This document shows, one piece after another, positions 9,719-23,281 of a DNA stretch of 64,000 nucleotides (position 1 is the stretch's first letter; every line of letters begins with the position of its first letter). The notes beneath the pieces were generated by a model, which was not told the DNA's origin, did no database searches, and was given only the letters and a program-made list of their open reading frames with translations. The translations under genes and the position numbers were made by a program. Origin of the DNA: Helianthus annuus (Eukaryota; Streptophyta; Magnoliopsida; Asterales; Asteraceae); NCBI RefSeq assembly GCF_002127325.2, contig NC_035436.2, positions 122,670,771-122,734,770 on the forward strand. The letters run 5' to 3'.

Positions 9719-11810
9719 ATGGCTTCATCATTGAAGAATACGTCCATGGCGATGTCTGCAGTCACCTCATCCCAGAACACTCTGCCTCCACCACCGGCAG
9801 GATCCCAGAAAAATGCTGAGAAGAGACCAAATCCTACCTTCTCTAAACCTCCGTCTTCTTCTACTATGAATTCTTCTGTTCCTAGTACTAGTGATGTGTT
9901 TGCTTTAATTTTTCAGATGAAGGATCGTATGCAGCGGCAGGATGAAACTAATGACAGGATCCTTAGGGAAATTGGAGACCTCAAAAGGCAAAAGATAGCG
10001 GCAGAGGATCATTCCCCACTGATGCCCAAATCCCTGAGCTTTGACACTCCAATGATCACTTCTCAGCCATCGGGAGTCCCAGACGTGCAAATTATGGGAG
10101 AATCAAGAGGATTGCACCTCGGATCGGCAGCAATGACTCAGGCATCCGGCTCACACTTTCAGCCAGCAGGATCCTATCCCCAGCATATGGGATCCTTCAT
10201 GAATTCAGGAGCCTATCCGGGAGCACAGCAGTTTCAAGGATCATCCTTTGTTCCAGGATCATCCCAGGTTCAAGGATCCTTCTTTGTTCCAGGATCGTCC
10301 CAGGTTCAAGGATCCTCCTTCGTTCCAGGATCATCCCAGATACCAGGATCCTTCCAGATGCCAGGATCCCTAAAAAGTTTGCAAACAGGAAGTCTAGATG
10401 TCCATCTAGGGGACTTCATTCCAATGCAGACCATTGCTTCCACTGGTCCCTCCGTTATCCCAGAATCCCAGCAATATGGATTCACACCCAATGTTCCTAA
10501 CTTAAACTCAATGGGAGGTAACACTTTAAATAATTATCTTACCACTAACCATGGATTCATGCAGGATACAGGTATCAATCATGCTATGGCCAGGGAGTTG
10601 CAGAAGCTAAAAGATATGATCTCAAGTGTTCCAGGGGTAGTCAAGCCTATCCCAGAGATTGCAGATGGAAGCCATAAGGAATCTAGATGAAGTAAGAACT
10701 CGGGCACTCAGGTTCATCCGGCTAGAGGATGACAAGAGGATCCAGGAGAGACAAGTAGGATCCTCAAAACAGGAGAAGCAAGGATCCTCCTTCAAGAATA
10801 ATAAATTCAAATCCTACCATAGAAATGACAACCAGAATGTGCATGCTGTTGACCAAGAAGAGAATGATGAAGATTATCCTCCAATCTCCGAATATTGTTT
10901 TTCCGTTGATAATCATGAACTAATCCTTGCAATGCAGAATCTAGGAGAAAAAGCTAGGTGGCCCAGGAAGAATGATAAACCATCCGGGACTAAAGACAAG
11001 TCAAAATGGTGTGCATACCATGAGGATTTCGGGCATCTAACTGAAGAATGCATAGCTTTAAGAAAAGAAATTGGATATCTGTTAAGCAAGGGGCATCTAA
11101 AAGAATTGTTGGGAAGAAAAAAGCAAAGGACTCAGGATCCTGAAAGGATCCCTGAAAAGGCTCCAGCCCCTCTGGCGAATGCACAAGTGATCAACTTTAT
11201 TTCCGGAGGATCAGATATTTGTTGTACGTCCTTCTCGGCAGCCAAAAGGCATGCAAAGGAAGCAAAAATGGATAATGGAGAGAGACCTATTCGAACATCA
11301 AGTGTCTCAGAAGGAAAGACGATAACGTTTGATGAGGATGATCGCATTAACATCCAGGATCCTCATCATGATAGTTTAGTTATTACTCTCTTTATCTCTA
11401 ACCATTTTGTCCGCAGGATCCTTATCGACGGAGGAAGCTCAGTGAACATTATCCAGCTTGATGTTCTGAAGAAAATGGGTATCCCAGAATCAGACATCAC
11501 ACCAAGATCCTCCGTGCTTGTAGGATTCAGTGGAGAAACGAAGAAAACTCTGGGGGACATCAAACTCCCAATCTACGTGGAAGGATTACATAATTATCAA
11601 AAATTTTGTGTTATTGACTGTTTATCTTGTTGCAATGTTATCCTTGGCAGGCCCTGGATACATGATATGAAAGCAGTCCCATCCACCTATCATCAATGTG
11701 TGAAACTCCCTAGCCCATGGGGAATAATCAAGATCGACAGTGATCAGCAGGAGGCTAAGGATTGTTATACCTCATCCATGAAACCAACCTCGAAGCCAAG
11801 GGAGCAATAG
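9719..11810 (+). pseudogene. gag-protease of element 2, core of gag deleted
   Basis: Translation would start at the ATG at 9719. The N-terminal part is rich in Ser, Pro and Gln and holds tandem copies of FVPGSSQVQGS (10235-10345). After the stretch EIADGSHK the sequence jumps to NLDEVRTRALRFI. Compared with element 1, 491 bases are missing at about 10679, which removes nearly all of the conserved Gag domain and shifts the frame (first stop at 10690). From there to 11810 the second half of gag, the zinc knuckle (CAYHEDFGHLTEEC) and the protease (RILIDGGSSVNII) are open in one frame and end at the conserved UAG. Confidence 0.88.
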
Positions 11811-11816
11811 CAATTA
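11805..11816 (+). promoter_or_regulatory. candidate UAG readthrough site (element 2)
   Basis: CAA TAG CAA TTA, identical to element 1 although other sites nearby differ between the copies. The frame before and after is the same and stays open into reverse transcriptase. The context equals the tobamovirus leaky-stop consensus UAG-CARYYA. Confidence 0.7.
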
Positions 11817-14144
11817 CAGTATCCTCCAAGGAGTGTCTTGGAGGCAAGGGAACAGGATGTGGACGAAATCCTTTTGGATCCTAATGATCCTGAATCAAAA
11901 ATCTATATCGGATCAGGGATCCTTAGCAAGATGAAAGAAGACATGATATCCTTCCTCAAAAGAAGAAAATCTACCTTTGCATGGAAACACGAAGATATGA
12001 CAGGTATATCTAAGGATATTATCACTCATAAACTTGGCATTGACAGGTCAATCAAACCAATCCGTCAAAAAAGGAGGAAGTTTGCACCAGAAAGGAATGC
12101 CATTATCCAGGAAGAAGTACAAAGACTACTTCGAGCAGGTATGATCAGAGAGGTAAAATATCCAAAATGGTTAGCCAATGTGGTTGTTGTCCAAAAGAAA
12201 AACGGAAAGTGGAGGGTATGTGTCGATTTCACTGATCTGAATAAGGCATGTCCCAAGGATCCTTTCCCATTACCCCACATTGACTCCATGGTGGATGCAA
12301 CGGCGGGGCATGAACTGTTGACCTTTATGGATGCATCATCTGGATTCCAACAAATTCAGATGGAACCATCTGACCAAGAGGATACAGCCTTTATGACCCC
12401 AACCGGTTTGTATTGTTATATTGCCATGCCTTTTGGATTAAGAAATGCAGGTGCAACATATCAAAGGCTGGTGAATATGATGTTCAAAGATCAAATTGGA
12501 CAAACTATGGAAGTATACATAGATGATATGGTAGTCAAATCAAAGAAAGCTGAGGATCATCTAAGGGATTTGGAAGAAGCATTTGATATCCTTGATAATT
12601 ACAACATGAAGCTTAATCCTTCAAAGTGCCACTTTGGTGTTAAGGCAGGTAAATTCCTAGGATATATGGTGACTCAGAGGGGCATTGAAGTAAGTCCGGA
12701 GCAAATTAAAGCACTAATGAACATCAAGTCCCCTGCCAATGCTAAGGATGTGCAAAGGCTAACAGGCAGGATAGCAGCTCTGAACAGGTTCATATCAAAA
12801 TCCTCAGAAAAATGTAAAGAATTTTACGATATCCTAAGGAAGAACAAGAAGTTTGAATGGACTGAGAAACATGAGAATGCTTTATAAGCCCTTAAAGAAT
12901 ATATGTCCTCAGCACCGGCATTAACAAAACCCGAAAAGGGAGATGTGTTATCCTTATATCTGGCGGTATCCTCAACCGCTGTAAGTGCTGTCCTTGTTAA
13001 GGATTACGAAGGTACACAATATCCTATCTACTATGTAAGTAAGAGTTTACTCGATGCCGAATCCAGGTACTCACACCTCGAAAAACTTATTCTTGCATTA
13101 ATCATGGCATCAACTAAGTTAAGGCATTATTTTGAAACCCATACTATTGTTGTTAGAACTAATTTTCCAATTAAGAATGTCCTCAGGAAACCAGAGATGT
13201 CAGGAAGAATGGCTAAGTGGGCAGTAAAGCTTAGTGCCCATGATATAAGATATGAGCCAAGAACAGCCATTAAATCCCAAGCACTAGCTGACTTTGTGGC
13301 TGATTTCAGTAGTGATCTACAAAAAGAAGCAGAATTGGAGGTCCAGCAGCTGGATGAGACCAAGGATCCTTGGATACTACACACAGATGGATCCTCAAAT
13401 GTCAAGGGCACAGGGCTCGGGATACTACTAAAATCGCCACAGGGGGACATAATACCCCACTCCATAGCCTGTGAGTTCCAAGCAACTAACAATGAGGCTG
13501 AATATGAAGCCTTAATTGCTGGCTTACAAATTGCTAAGGATATGGGGGTGAAGTATCTTAAAGTATATGTAGACTCATTATTGATCACCAATCACTTTAA
13601 TGGATCCTATGCTGTTAAAGGAGAAAAACTAACCAAATATTTAGAGATAGTCAAGGAATTGGCACTCTCTTTTGTCTCTTTCAGCTTAACACAGGTACCA
13701 AGGGAGGAGAACACAGAAGCTGATGCATTGGCCAACCTAGGATCATCCTTGAAGATTCCAGAAGATATAAGTATCCCTATCATCCATATCCTGGCTCCTG
13801 CTATTGAAAATCAGGTGGCCATGGAAATAGAAGAGGATACTGCAGTGATCCCTAGTGAAGAAGCTCAGTCTTATTCAGGATCATGGATCTCACCAATCAT
13901 GAGATACTTGCAATACGGGGAGATTCCGATGGGAGAAAATCCTAGAGCTTTCAGGATTAAGGTATCTCAATTCACAATTTTGAAAAATGTATTGTATAAG
14001 CGATCTCTTGCAGGACCATATTTAAGATGTATCGAGGATCCTGAAATTGAAGAAGTGTTGAGAGACTTCCATGAAGGAGATTGTGGAAACCACACTGGGG
14101 GCAGAGCATTATTCTCAAGGATCCTTAGAACAGGATACTACTAG
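11811..14144 (+). pseudogene. reverse transcriptase and dual RNase H of element 2
   Basis: The polymerase is clear (FTDLNKACPKDPFP, MDASSGFQQ, MPFGLRNAG, YIDD at 12516-12527). The gypsy RNase H (LYLAVSSTAVSAVLV, YYVSKSLLDAESRY) and the archaeal-type RNase H (TDGSSNVKGTG, NNEAEYEAL, VYVDSLL) follow. A TAA at 12885-12887, where element 1 has CAA, interrupts between polymerase and RNase H. A TAG at 14142-14144, where element 1 has TGG, lies at the start of integrase. Both are single C-to-T or G-to-A changes and the frame stays the same across them. Confidence 0.9.
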
Positions 14145-15117
<973 letters not shown>

Positions 15118-16499
15118 ACATGATCCTTCAAGCATGCGATCCTTACATTGAAGTATCCTCGAAGGATCCCGGTGACGTCAGTGATCCTTATTCTGGTAAT
15201 GTCCTTATCTTAAAACTATTACATTTCCTTACTTTTTACCAAAGGATAAGGATCCTGTATCCTTCATCCTCTTCTCACGAACCATTTGAGTTATCATAGT
15301 TCAGGTATCTTCAGCATATCGTTAAAGATCTTCAAAAGCACCGCAGATCCTTGGGTTCAACCCCAGTTATCCTTGGGATTAACCCCAATTTCCGCCAGCA
15401 GCGCACGATAATCCTGATATAGTTCACGTCGTTGGGACCAGTACCCACTTCCGGGGCTGACAACCTCATCGTACTGGCTATACCTAGGATCCTACGTATA
15501 ATGGTAGACGTACCATACATCCGTTCCTAAGGTTTCTAACGTTTTCACGTTAGCTAAGGTTTTGACATTCTCATGTCACTAAGTTTGGATAGTCGCCAGT
15601 AAGGGCCATACTCCAGTTTACATACGATCCTTTGGGCTTGTCCCCAGTTATCCTTTGGGCTTGTCCCCAGTTATCCTTTGGGCTTGTCCCCAGTGATCCT
15701 TTGGGCATGTCCCCAGCTACTAACTTATCTTTCACATTGGCTTAGTCCCAAGTTATGTTTCATTTTTCAGGTTTTCAAAGTTAGACACATAAGGATCCTT
15801 AATCCTTATTATCCATTAAAATCTCATCTAAGGTTATCTTGATTAAAGGTTAGGATCCTAACTTGGATCCTCAGGTATGATCCTTGACTATTTTGATTGT
15901 ACTGAACAACCCTTACACTTTGACAACTAAACCTATGATCCTTGAAATAAACTACCTTGAAAATTTTCAATGATAGGATATTTGATCTAGGATCATATCC
16001 TAAATTTATTAAACATGGTTTGCTCAACTCTTGTTACTCTAACAAATATATTTCTAAAACAACTGGAAAATAAAGAGGATAAATAAAGGATAACAACACG
16101 AGATAAGCCAGAAAGATTAAAAGTTATATTATTAACAAAATGATCTTAAACCCTTTCAAAAAGTCGTCAAAATTGCCAACCCACATTTCTACCAGCAAAA
16201 CGTGGCCCGTCCACATGGGTTGGCAAAGGGTGTCCATTGTCTATGCGGTCTTAGCAGGTGCAGGAAATTAAAGGCGGCAGGATCACAAAGGCTTCATCCC
16301 CCAAACAGAGGATCCCTCCACCATTTGCAATCCTACCTATTGTCCAAAGGATCCAGGATCCTTAACCCTAAAAACTATTGTTCAAAGTTACAAACCATCA
16401 TTGTTTCAAAACATCACAACCACAAAAAACCACTACCAAATTTTAAAAATTGGGCTCCGGCTATGTCTAGAAATTTCCATCATTGCCCAATTCTGCAGC
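15118..16499. other. untranslated spacer between integrase and antisense gene, element 2
   Basis: No coding signal was found on either strand. The spacer is homologous to 5055-6478, with GATCC-rich sequence and one tandem array. Confidence 0.7.
15630..15715 (+). repeat. tandem array of GGGCTTGTCCCCAG units, element 2
   Basis: Four units of GGGCTTGTCCCCAGTTATCC-type sequence, period about 22, at the place equivalent to the array in element 1. Confidence 0.85.
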
Positions 16500-18139
16500 T
16501 CAAACCTTCGCTGCACCTTCACCACCAGCTCCACTTGCTTCCCCCTGATCCTTGCCAGCATCACCACCTTCAAGCATAGGGATCTCCTCGGCCTCATCAT
16601 CATCCTCCAACTCTGCCAGCCTAGCCTTCCAGCCTTCCACGTCCCATGTGCCTCTATCGAAGGAAGGATCCTGAGCCTCCGCAGCCATCTGCAGCTGGAT
16701 CTTACACATGGTTATCGCAGCAGAGACCTTAGCATCCTGGGTGATATCACGCTTCTCGTAGTCGAAGTTGATCAGTGCCTTGACAGCTTCATCCTTGGTA
16801 ACCCGGAGCTCCTTCTCAAGATCAGCTATCTTGAGGTCCTTCAGCACACCCATCTGTTGAAGGTCGGCAATTTGGCGATCTTGATCTTCAACGTGGTTGA
16901 CATAAGTCTCTATTTCGGTAAATTTCTGCAAGAAAAACAAGATATGACGTCAGACACAAGTGATCCTCAAACAGGCAGGATATACAGGCATGATATTCGA
17001 GCAGGATATTCAAGTAGGATAACCAACAGGGGCAATGATCCTTACTTCATTAACGTAATCAAGAAATTGCTGGCGGAGCAGGGGAAATCCTTGAAGATCC
17101 TCGGAAGCCTTTCTCTTCTTTCCCTTACCCCTAATAGGAGCTTTAGGGGCTGAAGCAGAGGGACTGGCAGCAGGAGCCTTCTTCCTTGCAGATTTAACGT
17201 TTGCAAGATCATCAATACCAAACTTGGAGGCGGACTTGACAGATTTCCCAGCGCCTACACAATCAAAATAAGATAAGTACTTTAACTAATTCAAAAAATC
17301 CTACATAGAACTACTTTTTAATGAGGATACTTACTTGACATTGTGGCAGATGCGGAGGATACTTCCTGTGAATCTTGAATGGCAACTTGAAAACTTCTTG
17401 TCTCCGGATCAAGCTTCTTGAAGGCCAAAAGCCTCTCTTTTGCCGCAGGTGTCAGCTTCAGATAAGAGATGGAGATAGCTGCATAATAAACAAATAACAA
17501 AGAAAGACATTAGTGATCCTCATCATGAGAGACAAGTCTGATAGTGATCCTTCCAGGATCCTCTATCCTACCATGAGTGGCCCACTCCTTGGGCAGATCC
17601 TTCCCATTAGGGATGGTATCCCTCCTAACAAAGAAGAATCGTCGCTTCCAATTTGTATCATTCTTGGTGACCTTAAGAACAGGGTGATCCTCCCCAGCTT
17701 TCCATTTCAACAAGTATCGACAGGAACCAAACGTGGTAAGATCATATAGCTCAGCCAGCTCCGACATCCCTAAGTCAATCCCCTCCTGCTCGATGATCCT
17801 CTCAAGGGTATACAGAACCCTCCAGATCATCGGCATGGCTTGGATATAAGACATGCCGGTCAGGGAAAAGAAGGATTGGGTGAAGGCTAGAAAAGGATAT
17901 GAATATCCTATGGTAAACGGAGTTGCAGGAAAGGCCACCCAGGTGTCGGAAACAAAATCGCTTAAAGCGGTGGAAGTGAATGACTTGAAGATAGCATCCG
18001 CCGGAAAACAGCGACGGATCCTATCAACATGAGCATCGGTGAAGCAGCACCTCTCAGTAGGAGAGTCTTTGACGATCCCTTGGCTTTTCAGGGGACTGCT
18101 CTTCTTGTGATCCTTGTGAGGGGAATTTCGGAGCAACAT
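16500..18139 (-). CDS. antisense four-exon accessory gene of Tat element 2
   Basis: The proposed exons on the minus strand are 18139-17572, 17478-17335, 17254-17046 and 16925-16500, all with GT-AG borders. They join to 1347 bases, 448 residues, with no stop. Exons 1 and 2 are 568 and 144 bases, the same as in elements 1 and 3. The domain order is the same: conserved domain in exon 1 (YPFLAFTQSFFSLTG, AMPMIWRVLYTLERI), basic segment in exon 3, acidic coiled coil in exon 4. The gene stays open although gag-pol of this copy has a large deletion, stops and a frameshift. A TATA box lies at 18289-18296. The role is unknown. Confidence 0.75.
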
Positions 18140-18288
18140 ACTCGTGGCAGAATAAAAACAGGGAGCAGAAAAACAGAGCAAGAGAAGGAAGAAAGAGAAG
18201 AGAAGAGAATACCTGATCGATCTTCGGTAGAGATTATAAAGGGAGTATATCTTGAATTTAAATGCAGATTGATCCTAACCCTATCTCC

Positions 18289-18332
18289 TATTTATAATCA
18301 TGATTTGCAGGGATGTCACTTCAGTGACGTAA
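18289..18332 (-). promoter_or_regulatory. antisense gene promoter, element 2
   Basis: TATAAATA on the minus strand (18296-18289) lies 150 bases before the antisense ATG, with TGACGTAA at 18325-18332 behind it. Two AACGGCTA words at about 18340 and 18359 resemble the core of mitosis-specific MYB sites. This layout matches elements 1 and 3. Confidence 0.6.
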
Positions 18333-18437
18333 AGGTTGCAACGGCTAGTCCGGTTATAACGGCTAGTTATCCGAGTCGCCTGTTGCAGATAAGATCAAAG
18401 CAAAATATAACTCGTTAATTTACAATAAACTCCTTAT

Positions 18438-18451
18438 ATTTTGGGGGCAAT
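18438..18451 (+). other. polypurine tract, element 2
   Basis: ATTTTGGGGGCAAT sits directly before the 3' LTR and would prime plus-strand DNA. The same tract precedes the 3' LTRs of elements 1 (8376) and 3 (23428). Confidence 0.85.
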
Positions 18452-19163
18452 TGTTAGGGCTGGATTTTTATGATATGTGATCCTTACATGTGATCCTAAC
18501 CAGTGATCCTTGTTTCTTTAGCAGATAGTGATCCTCAGCAGGACTTCAGGATCATGGACCATTATAGGATCCTCATGCTAACAGTTACCTTCATTGAATT
18601 AAATGATATTTTGCAGGAACATCTAGCAGGATCCGCTCTTAGCATCACGATCAAAGGACGCGTCTTTACAATTATAGCATGTGCTTAATCGGAGATGGAC
18701 GTTGCAAAGGATATGGAAACTTGGCATGATTTAAGGGCGACAATTTAGGCTAGATTTACTTTTATTTCTAAAGGGGTAATGAGCTGATTATTAGTCTTTT
18801 TACCTAAAATAGGTCACCTACACTTGTATATATAACACTCTTCCCCATTCGGAAGAACACACAACATAATCATCACACGCTTAGACACTCGAAACTATAG
18901 TGATCCTTGTACTCAGCTCATTATCATCCGAAGTTGTAACCATTTTTCTTATATTGAAGTTTGGTGATCGGTAGTTGCCATCACCCGAGGTTTTTTATGC
19001 CGGAGATCATACATTGATCAAGGGCTTTTTCCTCGTATAAATCATTGTGTTTTTGCATACTTCATACTGAAGTGATCCTTTACTTTTTCAATAAACCAAG
19101 CATCATACCCCGTTTACGTAGAGTTTGGTTGCATTATCCTTGTGTGATTTTTTGACCAAAACA
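18452..19163 (+). repeat. 3' LTR of element 2
   Basis: 712 bases, TGTTAGGGC to CCAAAACA. It differs from the 5' LTR by a 6-base deletion in a GGATCA repeat near 18550 and four substitutions that I can see. Confidence 0.95.
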
Positions 19164-19351
19164 TCCATCACCCGAGGTTTTTTATGCCGGAGATCATTCA
19201 TTGATCAAGGGCTTTTTCCTCATATAAATCTTTGTGTCACTTGTGCAGTTTACATATAAGTGATCCTTTTCTTTATTCATCATTACAAGCATCATTCCCC
19301 GTTAACAGAGAGTTTGGTTGCATTATCCTTGTGTGATTTTTGACCAAAACA
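19164..19351 (+). repeat. 3' LTR of element 1, right portion
   Basis: This starts with the second TCCAT and continues the LTR of element 1 exactly where 8923 stopped (CACCCGAGG onward). It ends TTTTTGACCAAAACA. The next five bases, GTATG, should be the target duplication of element 1, whose partner is off the window. Confidence 0.92.
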
Positions 19352-19472
19352 GTATGTATGATGCATAATTCATAAAACAGTTCAAGTTGTTAGTTGTAAT
19401 CAAGCACAGTCATTAAGCACATAATTAAAATTAATTCATTGTACAGTACCTGTAATTGTGAGGGTTGTCACA
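19352..19472 (-). repeat. first 121 bases of a chromovirus-type LTR
   Basis: Read on the minus strand it starts TGTGACAACCCTCACAA and follows the start of the solo LTR at 56792 (AGGTA, ATTAATT, GCTTAAT, GTGCTTGATTACAA). Element 1 ends at its inner border and the integrase of element 3 begins at 19473. It therefore joins two Tat elements: it was inserted into element 3 and received element 1. Confidence 0.75.
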
Positions 19473-20126
19473 AATGGATCCCAATTTATTAGGAGTAGAA
19501 CTACTAACTTTTGTAACAGCTGGGGGATTAAGATGATAACATCAACACCAGTCCATCCACAAGCTAATGGTCAGGCAGAATCATCCAACAAGATCATCAT
19601 CAACAATTTGAAGAAGAAGCTTGGATCCAAGAAAGGAAAGTGGGCAGAAGAACTACCTTATGTGCTATGGGCTGATAGGACAACCCCCAAGAATGCTACT
19701 GGCCAAACTCCATTTTCTTTGGTATTTGGAGCAGAATCAGTGATCCCTACAGAGATGGTGGTTCCTACTGCAAGGACAAGCATCCGTGATCCTGAAGGAA
19801 ATGCTGAAAACTTGGTTTAAGACTTGGATACTATAGAAGAACTCAGGGATTTGGCAAGGATAAGGATGGCTAGTTATCAACAAAGGATGGTTGGAGCCTA
19901 CAACAAGAATGTCAGGATCAGGAAGTTTCAAGTTGGTGATATGGTGTTGAGGAAAGCATTCCAAAATACCACAAATCCTGCTGATGGAAAGATGGCACCA
20001 AAGTGGGAAGGCCCCTACCTGATTAAAGCTGAGGCAGGAAAGGGGGCATATTGATTGCTAACAATGGAAGGTGATTTACTACCAAGAGCTTGGAATGATG
20101 TCCACTTAAAAAGATACTTCATGTAA
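19473..20126 (+). pseudogene. integrase C-terminal part, element 3
   Basis: The sequence starts inside the second catalytic aspartate motif (GSQFIRSRTTNF) and includes NGQAESSNKII with the catalytic Glu. It ends with WNDVHLKRYFM and a TAA at 20124-20126. There are in-frame stops at 19818-19820 (TAA for CAA) and 20052-20054 (TGA for AGA). The zinc-binding region and first aspartate are missing. Confidence 0.88.
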
Positions 20127-21525
20127 TAAGGATCCAGCATCCTCAATTGTGTCAGTATCCAATGTCCATGAAGGATCCTTAGATGATAGATGATCCTCAT
20201 TCTGGTAATGATCTAACTCCAACCTATTTAATTTTTTTAATTATCTTATATACAAGGAGAAGGATCCTGCATCCTTTATCCTCTTTTCACTTGATTCCGA
20301 GTTTTGCAGAAGGTTCGTGTACCCTTAACTAAGGATTGAATATCCACAAAAGTCTCCAGTTATTTGGGCTTGACCCTAGTTATTTGGGCTTGACCCCAGT
20401 TATTTGGGCCTGTCCCTAGTATCGCCAGTAGTGCACGATGATCCTGGTGCAATTCATGGCAATAGGACCAGTACCCGCTTTAGGGGCTGACAATTTCATT
20501 GTACTGGCTGTATCCGGGATCCTACGTATAATGGTAGACGTACCATACATCCGTTCCTAAGGTTTCTAACGTTTTCACGTTAGCTAAGGTTTTGACATTA
20601 TCATGTCACTAAGTTTGGATAGTCGCCAATGAGGGTCATACTCCAGTTTTTTGGGCTTGTCCCCAGTTTTTTGGGCTTGTCCCCAGCTTTTGGGTTTGTC
20701 CCCAGTATATTGGGCTTGTCCCCAGTTGCTAACTCTTCTCTTATATTGGTTTTGTCCCAAGTTCTGTTTCATTTCAGGTTTTTGAAGTTAAACAGCTAAG
20801 GATCCTTGATCCTAACCTTTCATTAAGGTTTTTTTTGGTTATCCTGATTGTAAATACTAAAGGTTTAGGATCCTAACTTGGATTCTCAGGTATGATCCTT
20901 GATTATTTTGATTTTATTCTTTATTTATCTAAGTGACCCTTATTCTTTGACAACAGGACACATGATCCTTAAGTTACATTACTTTTTTGAATTTATCGAT
21001 TATAGGATATTTGATCCTTGATCATATCCTAAACTTTTTGACATGATTTATTAAACTTTTCTTCTTTACTTATGAAACAAAGTATATCACAACAATTGAA
21101 AGATAAAATATTTACAGAAGTAGCAACACATGATAAGCCAAAAGATTAAAGTTTTATTTATTTATCAAAAGTTAAACCCTTAAAAGGTTGTCAAAATTGC
21201 CAACCCAAGTTTCTACCAGCAAAACGTGGCCCGTCCACTCGGGTTAGCAAAGGGTGTCCGTTGTTAACAGGTCTTAAAAGTGCAGGAAATAAAAGATGGC
21301 AGGATAACAAGTGGTTTCATCCCCTAAACAGAGGATCCCTCCACCACCTATTATCCTACCTATTGTTCAAAGGATCCATGATCAAGCCTAAAAACTATTG
21401 TCTAAGTTATTACAGACCATCATTGTTTGAAATCAAAATACCATCAAAACAAAAACCACTGCCAAATCATAAAAAATGGGCTCCGGCCGCGTCTAGATAA
21501 ATCTATCATCGCCCATTTCTGCAGC
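20127..21525. other. untranslated spacer of element 3 with two tandem arrays
   Basis: No gene seen. Three GGGCTTGACCCCAGTTATTT-type units at about 20355-20425 and four GGGCTTGTCCCCAG units at 20648-20730 mark the place of the arrays in elements 1 and 2. The spacers between units differ between the copies, so each array has evolved separately. Confidence 0.75.
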
Positions 21526-23141
21526 TCAAACCTTCGCTGCATCACCATCACCACTAGCATCAGCATCACCAGCTTGATCCTTAGCCCCGCTGCCACTTGC
21601 CTCAATCGCCAAGACCTCTGTAGCCTCCTTCTCATCATCCAGCTTAGCCAGCTTCGCCTTCCAGCCCTCCTGGTCCCAATTGGTCCTGTCAAAGTCAGGA
21701 TCCTCAACCTCCTGGGCCATTTGCAGCTTGATCTTGTACATGGTGATGGCAGCAGAGACTTTAGCATCCTCCAGCACCTCAAGCTTCTCATGATCAGCAT
21801 TTATCTGGGCCACGACCACCTGCTTCTTTGCCAAATTGAGATCTTTTTCGAGGGAGGAGATGGTTTGATCCTTGGCCAGGAAGATCTTTTGGAACTCCAG
21901 ATGCTTCTGCTTAGCCTCTTCGACATATGCATCAAAGAGCATCTGGATCTCGGCGAATTTCTGCAAAAAAGACGAGGTAAAGTTCAGGATTCATGATCCT
22001 CAAGTGGGCAGGATAATCAATCAGGATCGGCGATCCTTACATCGGCAAAGTATTCCTCAAACTGGTGGCGAATGAGAGGCAAGCCTTCCAGATTATCAGC
22101 CTCGATGGCCTTCCTTTTCTTTCCTCCCTTGCCTTTGGAGGTAGTGGGCTTAGGCATTGGAACGATGGGGTTAGCAGCAGCCTTCTTCTTCCCAGAACGG
22201 GCAGTGACGGTGTCGAGATCATTGACGCTGAAGCGAGTGGCCGACCTTGAAGATTTTCCAGCACCTACCAATCCAAAACAACAGATAAGTATTCTTGTTT
22301 TATTTTCATTTAAACATTCAATTATATAAAAACTTTGATACTTACTTGACATTGTGACTGAGCCGGAGGATACTTCTTGAGAATCCTTGGTGTTTGCTTG
22401 GAATGATCTTGCTACAGGATCAAGACTCCAGAAAGTAGTGATCCTCTCTTTTGTTACAGGTGATGGAATGATATGAGAGACAGAGATGGCTGCAAAATAA
22501 AAAAGAAAGGATCTGTTATCCTCATAGGGACAGGGTTATCCTATGATACTTCTATAAGGATCCTCTATCCTACCATGGGTGGCCCATTTTCTTGGGAGAT
22601 CCTTCCCATCCAGGATAGAATCCCTCCTAACGAAGAAAAAACTCTTCTTCCAGTTGGTGTCATTCTTGGTGGTCTTGAGGATTGGGTGTGCATCACCGGG
22701 TTTGTGTTTGAATAAAAAGCGGTGTGAACCATGGCTAACAAGGTTATACAGATCAGCCAGTTCCGACATCCCCAACTCTATACCTTCTTGCTCAATGATT
22801 CTCTCTAGTGTATATAAAACCCTCCACCTCATTGGCATGGCCTGAATGTAGCACATGCTGGTGAGAGAAAAGAAGGATTCAGTGAAGGCAGGGAAAGGAT
22901 AGGAGTATCCTATCAAGAATGGAGTGGCAGGAAAAGCAACCCAATTTTCAGAAACTAGATCACTTTTGGTGGTAGGGTTAAAGGGTTTGAAGACGGTGTT
23001 CGCCGAAAAAAAATGGCGAATCTGGTCGATCTCCGGATCAGTGAAACTGCAGAGTTCCTTCGGAGTACTTTTGATAATCCCTTGGCTTTTCAAAGGACTA
23101 TCTTTTTGGTGATCCTTGGCGGGGGACGATCGTAATTTCAT
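21526..23141 (-). CDS. antisense four-exon accessory gene of Tat element 3
   Basis: The proposed exons on the minus strand are 23141-22574, 22489-22346, 22264-22041 and 21960-21526. They join to 1371 bases, 456 residues, without a stop, and the introns start GT and end AG. Exon 1 (568 bases) and exon 2 (144 bases) have the same lengths as in the other two copies, despite many substitutions (for example MKLRSSPAKDH and YPFPAFTESFFSLTSMCY). Exon 3 is basic (KGKGGKKRKAIEA). Exon 4 is a long charged helix, probably coiled coil, with an acidic end. This is the most diverged of the three and still open, although the rest of the element lost its 5' part. Function unknown. Confidence 0.75.
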
Positions 23142-23281
23142 TTTGATCTAAAGATTTCGAAGAAAAACAGAGTGAGAAGATGAAGAGAAAAGGAGAAGAA
23201 AGATACCTGTTTGATCTTTGAATGAGGATTTAAAGGAAGTAATGCACGAATTTAAATGCCTATCGATCCTTATCTCTAACC

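Noticed and set aside
10306..10524. Minus-strand frame with repeated DPGIWKDPG
   Set aside because: It is the reverse reading of the GSSFVPGSSQ repeats of Gag.
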